A DNA stretch of 64,000 nt from an uncultured Bryobacteraceae bacterium (GTDB lineage Bacteria; Acidobacteriota; Terriglobia; Bryobacterales; Bryobacteraceae), in NCBI GenBank assembly GCA_938027685.1, contig CALJAM010000029.1, positions 62,001-126,000 on the forward strand. The letters run 5' to 3'. Under the pieces are notes generated by a model. It was not told where the DNA came from. It was given only the letters and a program-made list of their open reading frames with translations, and did no database searches. Positions within the stretch are counted from its first letter, which is position 1. Each line of letters opens with the position of its first letter. The position numbers and the translations under genes are program-made. Below are positions 34,906 through 44,131 of this stretch, one piece after another.

Positions 34906-36579
34906 CTAGCGCCGCGTAACGAGATCGCCGAAGGCCGCCAGCAGGTCGTACTTGTTTTCCCACGTCGTGTACATGATGCCCATGGCGCCGGGCGTCTGGT
35001 CCAGCGCCTCCAGCCAGCCGCGGGGATTCTGCAGATCGTCCGCATCGTAGTAGGCGCCCGCCAGGGTCCGGAAGCCCAGCCGCGAGAAATGCTGCAGGCT
35101 CTCTCGTCGCTTCTCGTAATACCAAGTGACGATGCCCAGCTGGCGCGGCACGTGCTTCCAGGAGCCGGTGTAATCGCCTTCCGCCAGGTAGTAATTGGGG
35201 CGCGCGTTGTGGTTCGGATCGAGCATGTCCGACCAGACCCAGATTTCCGCCTCGGGATTGGCCTCGCGTAGCATGCGGAACTGGCGCGTGATGCAGTCGC
35301 CCAGGATCTGGGCCATCGAAAGCCCGCGCCGTCGGCAGGCTTCGCACGAGCCGCCCATCCTCACTTCGTCCATCGAGAGCAGGAAGAAGCGCAGCGGGCC
35401 TAAAGTCCGGCGAATGCGTCGCACCTGCTCGGCCCAGATCTCGTAGACCTTCGGCTCGGACATGCAGACGGGAGTCTGGCTCTCGTGGATGGTCATGCCG
35501 TGGTAATAGTCCACGCGGAGGCGCTCGCCGTCGCGGATGCGGCTGCCCGGTAGCAGCCGGATGGCAGGTCCCTCGTGATCGAAGCGGAAGTTGAGTTGCG
35601 GATCGGCGATGGGAGCATAGTCCCGGTTCTCTTCGTACTCGATCCCGCTCTCTTCCCCCCGCACGCGCACGGGCGTTCCCGGCCGCCGGAGTACGTTGAC
35701 TAGGCCGACTTCCTCCAGGCGCAGGTCGTCTACCCACACGCGACCGCCACGCCCGCCCCAGACGCCCACGTAAATGCGCACGCGATCGTAGTCCAGGCTG
35801 TTGAATCCCCAAACCAGCCGCTGCCACTCGCCGGTGACGGGAAGGCGCGGGTTCCACGGCGCCAGCGCTCGCCCGTCCGCAGCGAGCACGCGCACACGGA
35901 AAGCACGCGGCGGATCGAGGTTTTCGGTCCTCACCGAGAAGCTCAGCCGATATTGCCGCCGCGGGCGTACCCGGACCTCCTGCATCAACCGCGCCTGCCC
36001 CTGGGGGTCCGCGGCAAAATTCTCGAGGCGCAGGGAAGCGCGGCCTTCGCGGAAAACCTCGCGGTCCGCGAACGTCAGTCGAGCTGGGGCATCCTGGAGC
36101 GCGTAGCCGCTCAGCCGATGGCCTTCGGAAGACTCCATGCCGCCGTTGGCCAGCGGGGGCGCCGGATCGGGCACGTGCCTGGCCTCGCCGCCCGAAGCGA
36201 CGAAGAGCGCTCCGCGGACGGCGAGTCCTTCGGCCAGGTTGGGGTCGTGGGCGAGAACGGAACCGCCATAGCCCGCCGAAAAGACGATGGGAATCAGCTC
36301 GAGACGCTTCTCCGTCAGGATGGCTTGCACGCGCCGCAAGCGCTCGAAGTACTCGGGCGGCTGCAGATCCAGCCGGTCCAACCCCGCCGCCAGGACCATC
36401 CCGTTCAGCCCGTGTTCCGACGCGACGGCGGCGATGCGCTCGACGTCCGCGACGTGCTGGTCGCTGCGCAGACTGCGCGACACATACACCCAGCGGTAGG
36501 GGTAGACCTTCTTTTCTGCCCGCTCTGAGGGCGAGCAGCTTGGCAGCAGCAGGAGCAAAGGTGCAAGCGCCAGCCTCAT
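34906..36579 (-). CDS. Lipoprotein with carbohydrate-binding-like and TIM-barrel-like regions
   Basis: 557 residues from ATG 36579. The N-terminus MRLALAPLLLLLPSCSPS carries a lipobox with Cys15. An initial barrel-like segment ('RWVYVSRSLRSDQHVADVERIAAVASEHGLNGMV' region) precedes a beta-sandwich resembling a CBM4/9-type module (about 170-300, 'GYALQDAPARLTF', 'YRLSFSVRTENLDPPRAFRVRV', 'GRVWVDDLRLEE'). The second half has 'FFLLSMDEVRMGGSCEACRRRG' and 'EIWVWSDMLDPNHNARPNYY', reminiscent of GH20-like barrels. No family is certain. It is cotranscribed with the sugar-binding lipoprotein (10-nt gap). Likely a surface or periplasmic glycan-active protein. Confidence 0.7.
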   Translation of the reverse strand: MRLALAPLLLLLPSCSPSERAEKKVYPYRWVYVSRSLRSDQHVADVERIAAVASEHGLNGMVLAAGLDRLDLQPPEYFERLRRVQAILTEKRLELIPIVFSAGYGGSVLAHDPNLAEGLAVRGALFVASGGEARHVPDPAPPLANGGMESSEGHRLSGYALQDAPARLTFADREVFREGRASLRLENFAADPQGQARLMQEVRVRPRRQYRLSFSVRTENLDPPRAFRVRVLAADGRALAPWNPRLPVTGEWQRLVWGFNSLDYDRVRIYVGVWGGRGGRVWVDDLRLEEVGLVNVLRRPGTPVRVRGEESGIEYEENRDYAPIADPQLNFRFDHEGPAIRLLPGSRIRDGERLRVDYYHGMTIHESQTPVCMSEPKVYEIWAEQVRRIRRTLGPLRFFLLSMDEVRMGGSCEACRRRGLSMAQILGDCITRQFRMLREANPEAEIWVWSDMLDPNHNARPNYYLAEGDYTGSWKHVPRQLGIVTWYYEKRRESLQHFSRLGFRTLAGAYYDADDLQNPRGWLEALDQTPGAMGIMYTTWENKYDLLAAFGDLVTRR

Positions 36580-36589
36580 CTGTTCATCT

Positions 36590-37621
36590 TCATCCACGCT
36601 TGCGCGGCGAGGGCGGTTGCGCGCGGATGAATTCCTCGACGTTGCTTTTGTCCACCAGCGTGACGCCCGTATCGACCACCATGGGGAACGGCGCGAAGAT
36701 GTTGCGCGCCCAGTCCGCATCCAGGGAGGCGGGCCGGTGGTGGTGCAGGTCGTCGAGCACCTTGAGGCCGTAGAAAGCCATGGTGTAGGGCTTCTGCGCC
36801 ACGGTGGCGGCGATCACGCCCTTGCGGATCCATTCCAGCGTCATTTCCTGCGTATCCATGGCGACCACCAGCTTGCCCGTGATGCGGTTGCGATCGAGCA
36901 CGTCGGCCACTTCGGCGCAGGCGATGGCCTCCAGACAAGCGAACGCGTCGGGCAGGTCCTTGGCCGCCTGAACGATCTCCTTAGTGCGGTCGAAGGCGAT
37001 CCGCGGGTCACCCCGAATGTCCACGATCTCTCGTACCCGGATCTGGGGATGCTCGGCGAAGACGGCCTGGTAGCCGCGCAGCCTCTCCTTGAGGTTCTCC
37101 TGCCCGCTGATGGTGTAAATGACGACGGATCCCTTGCCCTTGAGCTCCCGCGCCAGGACCCGGGCGCCCATCACGCCCGCCTGGTAATTGTTGGTTCCCA
37201 CGAACAGCAGCCGTCTGCTGGCCGGGGCGTCGGAATCCATCGTGATCACCGGAATGCCTTGCGCGATGGCTGCGTTGATTTCGGGGGTGAGCACATCGGG
37301 ATCCGCGACGGAGACCATGATGCCCGTCGGCTTCTTGGCCAGCACGCGGCGAAACTCCTCACGTTGGGCCTGGGGATCGTAGGTATCCGGTCCCACCATT
37401 TCCGCCAGCACGCCGAGCTGACGCGCCGCTGCGGTTAGGCCTGCGTTGGCCGCCTGCCAGTAAGGCAGCTTGATGTTGGTCGCCACCAGCCAGTATTTCT
37501 CACTGGAGGCGTGCGGTCCTCCTCCGCAGTTCACCAGCGGCAAAACCAGCAACAGGGGCGCCAAGCGACGCACCGGCAACGACAGGCTGAATCCTGAGAG
37601 CGGGCAACGTTTCCTAGCCAT
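36590..37621 (-). CDS. Sugar-binding periplasmic lipoprotein (RbsB-like, orphan)
   Basis: 343 residues. The lipobox LVNC gives a lipidated Cys near residue 32. The mature part is a type I periplasmic binding protein (Peripla_BP_4): 'KLPYWQAANAGLTAAARQLGV', 'PVITMDSDAPASRRLLFVGTNNYQAGVMGA', 'GSVVIYTISGQENLKERLRGY', 'VVAMDTQEMTLEWIRKGVIAATVAQKPYTM'. These are ribose/galactose-type ligand-binding blocks. No ABC permease or ATPase gene is nearby, so it may feed a distant transporter or act as a sensor. The 5' leader contains a hairpin that can cover its GGAG ribosome site. Confidence 0.88.
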   Translation of the reverse strand: MARKRCPLSGFSLSLPVRRLAPLLLVLPLVNCGGGPHASSEKYWLVATNIKLPYWQAANAGLTAAARQLGVLAEMVGPDTYDPQAQREEFRRVLAKKPTGIMVSVADPDVLTPEINAAIAQGIPVITMDSDAPASRRLLFVGTNNYQAGVMGARVLARELKGKGSVVIYTISGQENLKERLRGYQAVFAEHPQIRVREIVDIRGDPRIAFDRTKEIVQAAKDLPDAFACLEAIACAEVADVLDRNRITGKLVVAMDTQEMTLEWIRKGVIAATVAQKPYTMAFYGLKVLDDLHHHRPASLDADWARNIFAPFPMVVDTGVTLVDKSNVEEFIRAQPPSPRKRG

Positions 37622-37629
37622 ATGCTAAT

Positions 37630-37671
37630 GCTCCGTGCGGCCGCGGAGCAGCGGCCAACCTTCGCAGTATA
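37630..37671 (-). promoter_or_regulatory. -10 box and ribosome-site hairpin upstream of the sugar-binding lipoprotein
   Basis: On the minus strand TATACT lies at 37671-37666, with the expected start near 37659. The leader contains an inverted repeat (GCTCCG 37630-37635 with CGGAGC 37644-37649) whose arm includes the GGAG ribosome-binding sequence, so folding could repress translation. Confidence 0.4.
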
Positions 37672-37715
37672 GGGCAGGCGACGGTCGCGTGGTGCGGCGT
37701 CTCCGTTCAGCCATG

Positions 37716-37721
37716 TAGACT
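37716..37721 (+). promoter_or_regulatory. -10-like TAGACT box 6 nt before the M1 peptidase start
   Basis: TAGACT is followed directly by GGAGGT and GTG 37728. The ribosome-like GGAGG is one base from the start codon, too close to work, while a transcript starting 7 nt after the box would begin at the GTG itself. Confidence 0.4.
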
Positions 37722-37727
37722 GGAGGT

Positions 37728-40133
37728 GTGGGGGCCTTTCGAATCGCGCTGCTTGGGATGCTCTTAAGCGCATCCCTGACGGCGAGCGCAACCGAGGCAG
37801 CCCGCGAAGCGCTGTCGGCAGGGCTCGATCCGGCCGAGTGCTACCGCGTCCGTGATCTGCATTTCAGCCGCCAGGATCTGCGCTTTTACTTTACCGACGG
37901 CTATCTCATATTCGGCAAACCCGTTCGCGGCCGACGCGTGACCGCGGTCTTCTCGGCCGAGACGGAGGCCGGCGACGGCGAGGTGGTCCTCTTCCCGCCT
38001 ACCGCGGCCGAACGGCGTTCCCTGGCGTTTTTCGCCGGCGCCCCCAATTTGACCGAACGGTTCCGCTCGGCCGTGCTGGTTTTCACCGATGACAGCGCGT
38101 CGGTGCTGACGCGGCAGTTGCGTCTGCGCGGAGAGCCGGTGCGCGCGGAGGAAATGGGCTTGCTCATGAGCCGGAACTGGGACGCGGTGGTGCGCAACTT
38201 TCTCGAGAGTTTTCAGGTCAGGCTGGTCGCCGATCTGCTGGCCGAGCGCAGCGAGGCGGACGGCTTTTTCTATGCCGCGCTGGCAGGTCGCACGCTGGGT
38301 AACTTCGATTGCTTTTACGATCCGCGGGCCCGCGAGCAGATTGCCGTCGGACAGGTGGTGTTTCGAGACAATCGAACTTTCTTCGATTACTGGACCAGCT
38401 TCGTGGCGCGATCCTTCCGCCACCGCCCGCCCGAGGAGCGCCCGCCGGACTTCACCATTTCCTCTTACCGCATCCACGCGACGATCGAGCCCGACCTGCG
38501 GCTTCGCGTCGTGACCCGAGCACGGCTCGTGCCTCAGGCCGCGGCGCCGGTGCTGGTCTTCCAGATTTCGCCGCGCATGGTTGTTCGTCAGGTCCTTGTT
38601 CAGGGAGAAACGGCTGAGGTCCTGCAGCCCGAGTCCCTGCGCGTGAACTTGCTGCGCGGCGACGGGAACGCATCTTTCCTGGTCGTACCAGCGCGGCCCC
38701 TGGAGGCCCGCCGCGAATACGAAATCGAGTTCCATCACGACGGCGCGGTCATTTCCGAGGCGGGGCAGCGCGTCTACTACGTCGGTGCGCGCGGCTCCTG
38801 GTACCCGAACGCGGGATTGCACTTCGCACGCTACCAGTTGATCTTCCGTTACCCCAAGCCGTTGCACCTGGTGGCCACCGGAGAGCTCGTCGAGGAACTC
38901 GAAGACGGCCCCTGGCGCGTGACCGAACGGCGGGTCGATGTGCCGGTGCGCCTGGCGGCTTTCAACCTGGGCGAATACGTGCGTGAGCGGGTCAGCCGCG
39001 GCGGTTTCACCGTCGAAGTCTACGCCAACCGCCGTTTGGAACGCGCGCTCGAGCCGCCCCAGCGCGTTTTGATCGTGCCTTCTCCGCAGCCGCCGTGGAA
39101 CCGTAGCCGGTCCTCCTCGTCCCCCGCCATAGCCGTTCCCATCGAGCCGCCAAGGCCTGATCCTGCCGCCCGACTTCAGCCGGTGGCTACCGAGATCGCG
39201 GGCGCGCTCGAGTTTATGTCCCGGCATTTCGGGCCACCTCCCCTGCGGGCCTTGACCGTTTCCCCGATACCCGGCGCCTTCGGCCAGGGATTCCCCGGGC
39301 TGATCTATCTTTCGACGCTGGCTTACCTCGACCCGGCGCAACGGCCGGCTGCCGCGCGCGACGAGTTCCAGCAACTTTTCTTTTCCGAAATCCTGCACGC
39401 GCACGAGACCGCGCACCAGTGGTGGGGCAACACGGTCACCACGGCCCACTACCAGGACGAATGGCTTATGGAAGCGCTGGCCAACTACTCGGCGCTGCTT
39501 TGGCTGGAGCAACGCAGGGGCTGGCGGGCTGTGGAATCCGTGCTGAACGAGTATCGCCGTCGCCTGCTCGCCAAGACCAGCGAGGGCATGGAAATCGAAT
39601 CCGTGGGCCCGCTGGTTTGGGGCGTCCGGCTGCGCGTTTCGCAGGCGCCGGGAGCATGGCAGACCATTATTTACGACAAAGGCACCTGGGTGATGCACAT
39701 GCTTCGGCGCAGGCTGGGCGACGAGCGTTTCCTGGCCATGCTTGGCCAACTGCGTCGCCGCTACCAGTACCGGGCGGTTACTACCGATCAATTCCGGCGA
39801 CTGGCTGCCGAATTTCTCCCCTCGGGCTGGCACGATCCGCAACTGGAAAACTTCTTCGAGCAGTGGGTTTATTCGACAGGCATTCCCTCCCTGAAGCTCG
39901 AACACAAAATCGAAGGTCGCCCGCCGGCAATCATCCTGCGCGGCCGCGTGTTCCAGTCGGGTGCAGGCGAGGACTTCATCACCGAAGTTCCGATCGAAAT
40001 CCAGTTGGCCAAATCGAAGCCGATCCGGCGCTGGGTGCGTACCGGCGCCGAACCGGAATCTTTCGTTATTAAGCTGCGCGAGCGTCCCGCCCGCGTGCTT
40101 CTCGATCCCGAGCACGCAGTGCTGAAACGCTGA
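37728..40133 (+). CDS. Exported M1-family zinc aminopeptidase
   Basis: 801 residues from GTG 37728. A signal peptide (MGAFRIALLGMLLSASLTASA) is present. The catalytic region has HETAHQWWG with His559, Glu560 and His563, and Glu582 exactly 18 residues after the second His, giving the complete HExxH-18-E zinc site of gluzincins. The GAMEN-like exopeptidase motif is replaced by 'PGAFGQGFPGLIYLS', as in many M1-like bacterial proteins. The C-terminal region is a beta domain. It trims N-terminal residues from peptides outside the cytoplasm. It converges with a tricorn-type protease gene (16 bp between stop codons). Confidence 0.88.
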   Translation: MGAFRIALLGMLLSASLTASATEAAREALSAGLDPAECYRVRDLHFSRQDLRFYFTDGYLIFGKPVRGRRVTAVFSAETEAGDGEVVLFPPTAAERRSLAFFAGAPNLTERFRSAVLVFTDDSASVLTRQLRLRGEPVRAEEMGLLMSRNWDAVVRNFLESFQVRLVADLLAERSEADGFFYAALAGRTLGNFDCFYDPRAREQIAVGQVVFRDNRTFFDYWTSFVARSFRHRPPEERPPDFTISSYRIHATIEPDLRLRVVTRARLVPQAAAPVLVFQISPRMVVRQVLVQGETAEVLQPESLRVNLLRGDGNASFLVVPARPLEARREYEIEFHHDGAVISEAGQRVYYVGARGSWYPNAGLHFARYQLIFRYPKPLHLVATGELVEELEDGPWRVTERRVDVPVRLAAFNLGEYVRERVSRGGFTVEVYANRRLERALEPPQRVLIVPSPQPPWNRSRSSSSPAIAVPIEPPRPDPAARLQPVATEIAGALEFMSRHFGPPPLRALTVSPIPGAFGQGFPGLIYLSTLAYLDPAQRPAAARDEFQQLFFSEILHAHETAHQWWGNTVTTAHYQDEWLMEALANYSALLWLEQRRGWRAVESVLNEYRRRLLAKTSEGMEIESVGPLVWGVRLRVSQAPGAWQTIIYDKGTWVMHMLRRRLGDERFLAMLGQLRRRYQYRAVTTDQFRRLAAEFLPSGWHDPQLENFFEQWVYSTGIPSLKLEHKIEGRPPAIILRGRVFQSGAGEDFITEVPIEIQLAKSKPIRRWVRTGAEPESFVIKLRERPARVLLDPEHAVLKR

Positions 40134-40149
40134 CGGCCTCGGCCTGACG

Positions 40150-43100
40150 CTACCTTCTCACTTTCGTCCCTGCCGTGACGGGCGCATGGTAGTTCGGGTA
40201 AGGCGGTCTGCGGATTGCGGGAGGCGGGGTTTTCTTCAACTCGGCCAGGACCACCTCGATCGCCTTTTCCAGTTGCGGGTCCCGCCCCTGCCTGACCGCC
40301 TCCGGGTCCAACTCCACTTCGATATCGGGCGCGACGCCGATGTTTTCCACTTCCCATTGCCCGCTGATGGGATTGAATACCCCGGAAGAGGGTGCGGTGA
40401 CGGTGCCGCCGTCCATCAACTCGGGAGCGCCCGCTCTTCCCACCAACCCGCCCCACGTCTTTTTGCCGATGAGCTTGCCCACGCCCGCGCGGCGGAAATA
40501 CCACGGCATGGCGTCGCCGCCCGAGCCGGCGAATTCGTTGATAATCATCACCTTGGGCCCGAAAATCAAACCCTGCGGCTGGATCTCTTCCTTGCCGTCC
40601 CGGGTCGCCACCGCGCTGAGCAGGCGCCGGCTTAGATGCTCGATGATGTCGGTGGCCAGCATGCCCCCGCCGTTGAACCGCTCGTCGATGATGGCGCCCT
40701 GCTTGCCCGCCTGAGCGAAGAAGTAACGGTTGAAGAAAGTAAGTCCGCCGAAGGCCGTATCCGGCATGTAAATGTAGGCCACGCGCCCGCCGGTGGCCTG
40801 CTCGACCTTTCTCCGGTTCTCCTCCACCCAGGCCATATTGCGTAGCGCCGCCTCGCCGGCCACCGGCACCACGGTGACTTCGCGCGCCCCTGCGCCGGTG
40901 GGATCCGGCCCCACGCGCAGCACGACCTGTTTGCCCGCCGTCCCCTCGAAGAAGGCGTACACGTTGTCGGAAGCGCGCAATTCCCGCCCGTTCACCGCAA
41001 GCAGATATTCGCCCACGGCCACGTTCACGCCGGGTTCGGTCAGCGGCGCGCGCAATTGCGGGTTCCAATTTTCGCCGCTGAAAATGCGCGCGAAGCGGTA
41101 GCGCCCGTCCGCCAATTCGAAATCCGCACCGAGCAAGCCTGTCTCCACGCGTCGGACCTCCGGCATGTCGCCGCCGCCCACGTTCAAGTGTCCGACGCTC
41201 ATTTCGCCCAGCATCTCGGCGAAAAGATAGTTCAGATCGGCGCGCGAGGCGATATTGTCGAGGTACGGTTCGTACCTTTTTTCGGCAGCCTTGAGATCGA
41301 GACCGTGGTAGCCGGGGTCGTAGAAAAACTCGCGTTCGATCCGCCACGCCTCCCGATACATCTGCCGCCATTCCTGACGGGGATCCACCCGCAGCTCGAG
41401 GTTGTCGGTTCGCAGAGGCTGGAGCTGGGGTTGCGATTGGGCGGCGGCCTGTCCGGCGCTCGGACCGGCGGCCATGGGCCGCAGCGGCGCAATATACCAG
41501 CGGTCCTGTTGGCGATAAAGCATCTTCTCGCCGTTGGCTGAGATCTCGAAGAAACGCACGCCCGAAAGCACCACGTCGGACTTACGGCTCTTGAGATCGA
41601 ACCTATGCACCGTGTAGGAGGGCTCGGCGCCGGGCGCGGGCAGCGGCGCTTCCACCGCAAAGAGTACCCCGGCCTTGCCCACCTGAAGCTCGCTGTAAAG
41701 GCGGGGCGGCAGGGGTAGCGCGAGGATGCGCTGCCCCAGGTTCTCCGGATCGAGCCGCACGGCGGGGAGCTCCCCGGGCTTCCGCGTTTCCGGCTTGGGC
41801 TCCGGCTTGGCGGGCGGTTTCTCCTCGTCGCTCTCAGGGCGCAGCGGCGAGGGCTCGTCCTTCGCCAGCACCGCCAGATACACCGTGCGCGTCACACGTC
41901 GCACGAACGAATGCAGGTCCGGCTGAAGGGAAGGTCCGGAATCAGTCGAAGCCGTAAAGTAGAGATATTTGCCGTCGCGGTCGAAAACGGGATGCCGCGC
42001 GTCGCTCATCCCGTCAGTAACCTGGAGCGGCTTGCCTCGCTCGAGCGAATAAAGGAAGATCGCACCGAGATGATTCTCCAAGCGCTTGGAGTACGCCAGC
42101 CACTTGCCGTCGGGCGACCAGACCGGGACCTGGTCGCGATGGCCGCTCCAGTAGATTCCTTTGTCCGCCAGGACCGCCTTTTTGCTTTCTAGATCCACGT
42201 ACCAGATACCGAGATGGCAGTCTATATAGGCGATCTTTTTACCGTCCGGCGACCAACGGGGCGAAAAGTAAAACGTGGGTCGATCGGCCAGGGCGATCTT
42301 GAGTACGTGCCCGCTACCGTCCTGCGCCGATACGTGAAGCTGGTACTCGCCCGATTCGTCGGAAAACCATGCGATACGGCTTCCGTCCGGCGACCAAGCG
42401 GGATCTCGGTCCATGACGCCCGGGCTGTTGGTCAGATTGCGCGGATCGCCCTTTTCGGCGGGCACGGTCAGGATCTCTCCGCGGGCCTCGAAGACGGCGC
42501 GTGCGCCGGTCGGCGAGATGTGGGCGTTACGGAGCCTTGCGCCGACCTTGACCAATCGGGGCCGCAGCTCGGGGAAGTCGCCGGCAATTCGGATGGGGAT
42601 GCGGCGCGAGGTGCCGGCGGACAGGTCATAGAGATAAAGTCCGCCGAATTGTTCGTAGACGATCGCACCGGGCCCGGCCGAGGCCGACTTCAGGTCCGGT
42701 CCGCCGTTCGGCAGCAGTTGGGAGACCCGGCGAGTGCGCAGATCGTAACCGAACAGCGTCACCGGACCGTTGCGATCCGAAAGGAAGTAAATCCGTTCGC
42801 CCACCCACATTGGATTGAAGTCGTTGGAATTCTCGCGGGGAACTTTCTCGATCCGGCTCGTAGCCAGATCGGCGATCCAGATCGGTGTTGTCCTGCCGCC
42901 GCGGTATCGCTTCCATACAGTGAAGGCCCGTGGCAGGGGAACATAGGCTAGTCGTTTCCCCTCGGGCGAGTAAGCGGCCTCGTAACCCATCGGCAGCGGC
43001 ACTTTCTCGGGGAAGCCGCCCTCGATGCTGATCGTGAACAGCTCGGAAAAGCGTGAGTAACTGGTGCGGTTGGAACTGAAAAGGATCCGTTTGCCGTCAG

Positions 43101-43440
43101 GCGTCCAGGCCAACACGAAGTCCGGCGCCGGATGGTAGGTCAGCCGGCGCGGCGTGCCGCCCGCGGCAGGCATTACGTAGACGTCCACGTTGCCCTCGTA
43201 TTCGCCGGTGAAGGCGATCATCGTTCCGTCGGGCGAGAAAACGGGATTGGTCTCGACGCCGGCGCCCGCGGTCAGGCGCACGGCTTCGCCGCCCTCTCGT
43301 GGAACGCTCCAGAGGTCGCCGGCGAAAACGAAAACCACCTGAGTGCGGCTGAGAGCCGGCTTTTGGAACAGGTACAGATCGTTCGCACGGCAAAAAGTGG
43401 GGATCAGGATGAGAATGAAAGCCGAGAAAGCGCGGTACAT
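40150..43440 (-). CDS. Exported tricorn-type protease (PD40 propellers, PDZ, S41 core)
   Basis: 1096 residues from ATG 43440, which has a GAGGAAGG ribosome site and yields a signal peptide (MYRAFSAFILILIPTFCRA). Residues about 25-560 are repeated PD40/TolB-like propeller blades ('NPVFSPDGTMIAFTGE', 'AWTPDGKRILFSSNR', 'RWSPDGKKIAYID'). Then follow a helical lead domain with His in 'EMLGEMSVGHLNV', a PDZ domain (about 770-850) and the S41 core with the nucleophile Ser in 'FAGSGGDAMPWYF' and Glu in 'WEVENIGVAPDIEVE'. Tricorn degrades oligopeptides entering through its propellers; here the signal peptide puts it outside the cytoplasm. Confidence 0.9.
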   Translation of the reverse strand: MYRAFSAFILILIPTFCRANDLYLFQKPALSRTQVVFVFAGDLWSVPREGGEAVRLTAGAGVETNPVFSPDGTMIAFTGEYEGNVDVYVMPAAGGTPRRLTYHPAPDFVLAWTPDGKRILFSSNRTSYSRFSELFTISIEGGFPEKVPLPMGYEAAYSPEGKRLAYVPLPRAFTVWKRYRGGRTTPIWIADLATSRIEKVPRENSNDFNPMWVGERIYFLSDRNGPVTLFGYDLRTRRVSQLLPNGGPDLKSASAGPGAIVYEQFGGLYLYDLSAGTSRRIPIRIAGDFPELRPRLVKVGARLRNAHISPTGARAVFEARGEILTVPAEKGDPRNLTNSPGVMDRDPAWSPDGSRIAWFSDESGEYQLHVSAQDGSGHVLKIALADRPTFYFSPRWSPDGKKIAYIDCHLGIWYVDLESKKAVLADKGIYWSGHRDQVPVWSPDGKWLAYSKRLENHLGAIFLYSLERGKPLQVTDGMSDARHPVFDRDGKYLYFTASTDSGPSLQPDLHSFVRRVTRTVYLAVLAKDEPSPLRPESDEEKPPAKPEPKPETRKPGELPAVRLDPENLGQRILALPLPPRLYSELQVGKAGVLFAVEAPLPAPGAEPSYTVHRFDLKSRKSDVVLSGVRFFEISANGEKMLYRQQDRWYIAPLRPMAAGPSAGQAAAQSQPQLQPLRTDNLELRVDPRQEWRQMYREAWRIEREFFYDPGYHGLDLKAAEKRYEPYLDNIASRADLNYLFAEMLGEMSVGHLNVGGGDMPEVRRVETGLLGADFELADGRYRFARIFSGENWNPQLRAPLTEPGVNVAVGEYLLAVNGRELRASDNVYAFFEGTAGKQVVLRVGPDPTGAGAREVTVVPVAGEAALRNMAWVEENRRKVEQATGGRVAYIYMPDTAFGGLTFFNRYFFAQAGKQGAIIDERFNGGGMLATDIIEHLSRRLLSAVATRDGKEEIQPQGLIFGPKVMIINEFAGSGGDAMPWYFRRAGVGKLIGKKTWGGLVGRAGAPELMDGGTVTAPSSGVFNPISGQWEVENIGVAPDIEVELDPEAVRQGRDPQLEKAIEVVLAELKKTPPPAIRRPPYPNYHAPVTAGTKVRR

Positions 43441-43501
43441 GACCTTCCTCGTCGCCGCCCAGTATAACGCAGCGCTCAGCGGCATCCCGGCGCCTGGCGG
43501 C

Positions 43502-44131
43502 TCACCACAGCACTCCGTGGGCTGCCAGATCCTCAGCCAGTTGCCCGGCCGAGCGGAACCGTACGGCTAGGATCCCGTGCCGTCGCGCCGCCTCCACAAA
43601 CTCGGCAATATCGTCGGTGTAAAAACACTGGCTCGCCTCGCAACCCGCCCGCCGCACGGCCTCCTCGTAGATCCGTGCCTCCGGTTTCACGGCGCCGATT
43701 TCGTAAGAGAGCACCCGCTCGTGAAAGTGACGGACGATGCCGTAGCGCCGTTCGATCATTGCGTAATGGATGGCGTTGGTATTCGAGACCAGCACCAGGC
43801 GGTAGCGGCGGGCCAGGGCTTCGATGAAGGAGTCGGGAATCAACGTCTCGGGCAGGAAGATGCTGCTCCACAGCTCGCAGAACTGCTCGTAGCCGACGTT
43901 CAGTTGCAGCAACTCGCTGAGCCGGCGGGCGAACTCGCGCGGGGGGATCCGTCCCTGCTCGAAGGGCGGCAGCAGTTCGCAGTCGGCGATCCGCTTCTTG
44001 ATTTCGCCGGGCGAGTAGGGAGAGTGGGCGCCGAGTGCCCGCAGACCCCGCTCGAGGTCGAAGGGCACCAGAACCTGCCCGAGATCGAAAAGAATGGCGC
44101 GAATCAAGGTCGTGTCGCGGCCCGTACTCAA
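43502..44131 (-). CDS. HAD-superfamily hydrolase (subfamily IA)
   Basis: 209 residues. Motif I is 'ILFDLGQVLVPFD' (nucleophile Asp retained; the second Asp is replaced by Gly-Gln, as in HAD-IA sec-like members), with motif II 'VLVSNTNAIHYAM', motif III 'KPEARIYEEA' and motif IV 'YTDDIAEFVEAAR'. It is probably a cytoplasmic phosphatase or dehalogenase-like enzyme. Start is TTG 44131, overlapping the stop of the haem-binding gene (TTGA); an internal TTG at 44107 is possible. It ends the peroxidase-haem-HAD run. Confidence 0.78.
   Translation of the reverse strand: MSTGRDTTLIRAILFDLGQVLVPFDLERGLRALGAHSPYSPGEIKKRIADCELLPPFEQGRIPPREFARRLSELLQLNVGYEQFCELWSSIFLPETLIPDSFIEALARRYRLVLVSNTNAIHYAMIERRYGIVRHFHERVLSYEIGAVKPEARIYEEAVRRAGCEASQCFYTDDIAEFVEAARRHGILAVRFRSAGQLAEDLAAHGVLW

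Noticed and set aside
37764-40115. A 783-codon open frame on the minus strand opposite the M1 peptidase
   Set aside because: It mirrors the whole peptidase gene, has no family signature, and long antisense frames are expected from the codon bias of GC-rich DNA. The sense strand has a complete zinc site and a signal peptide.
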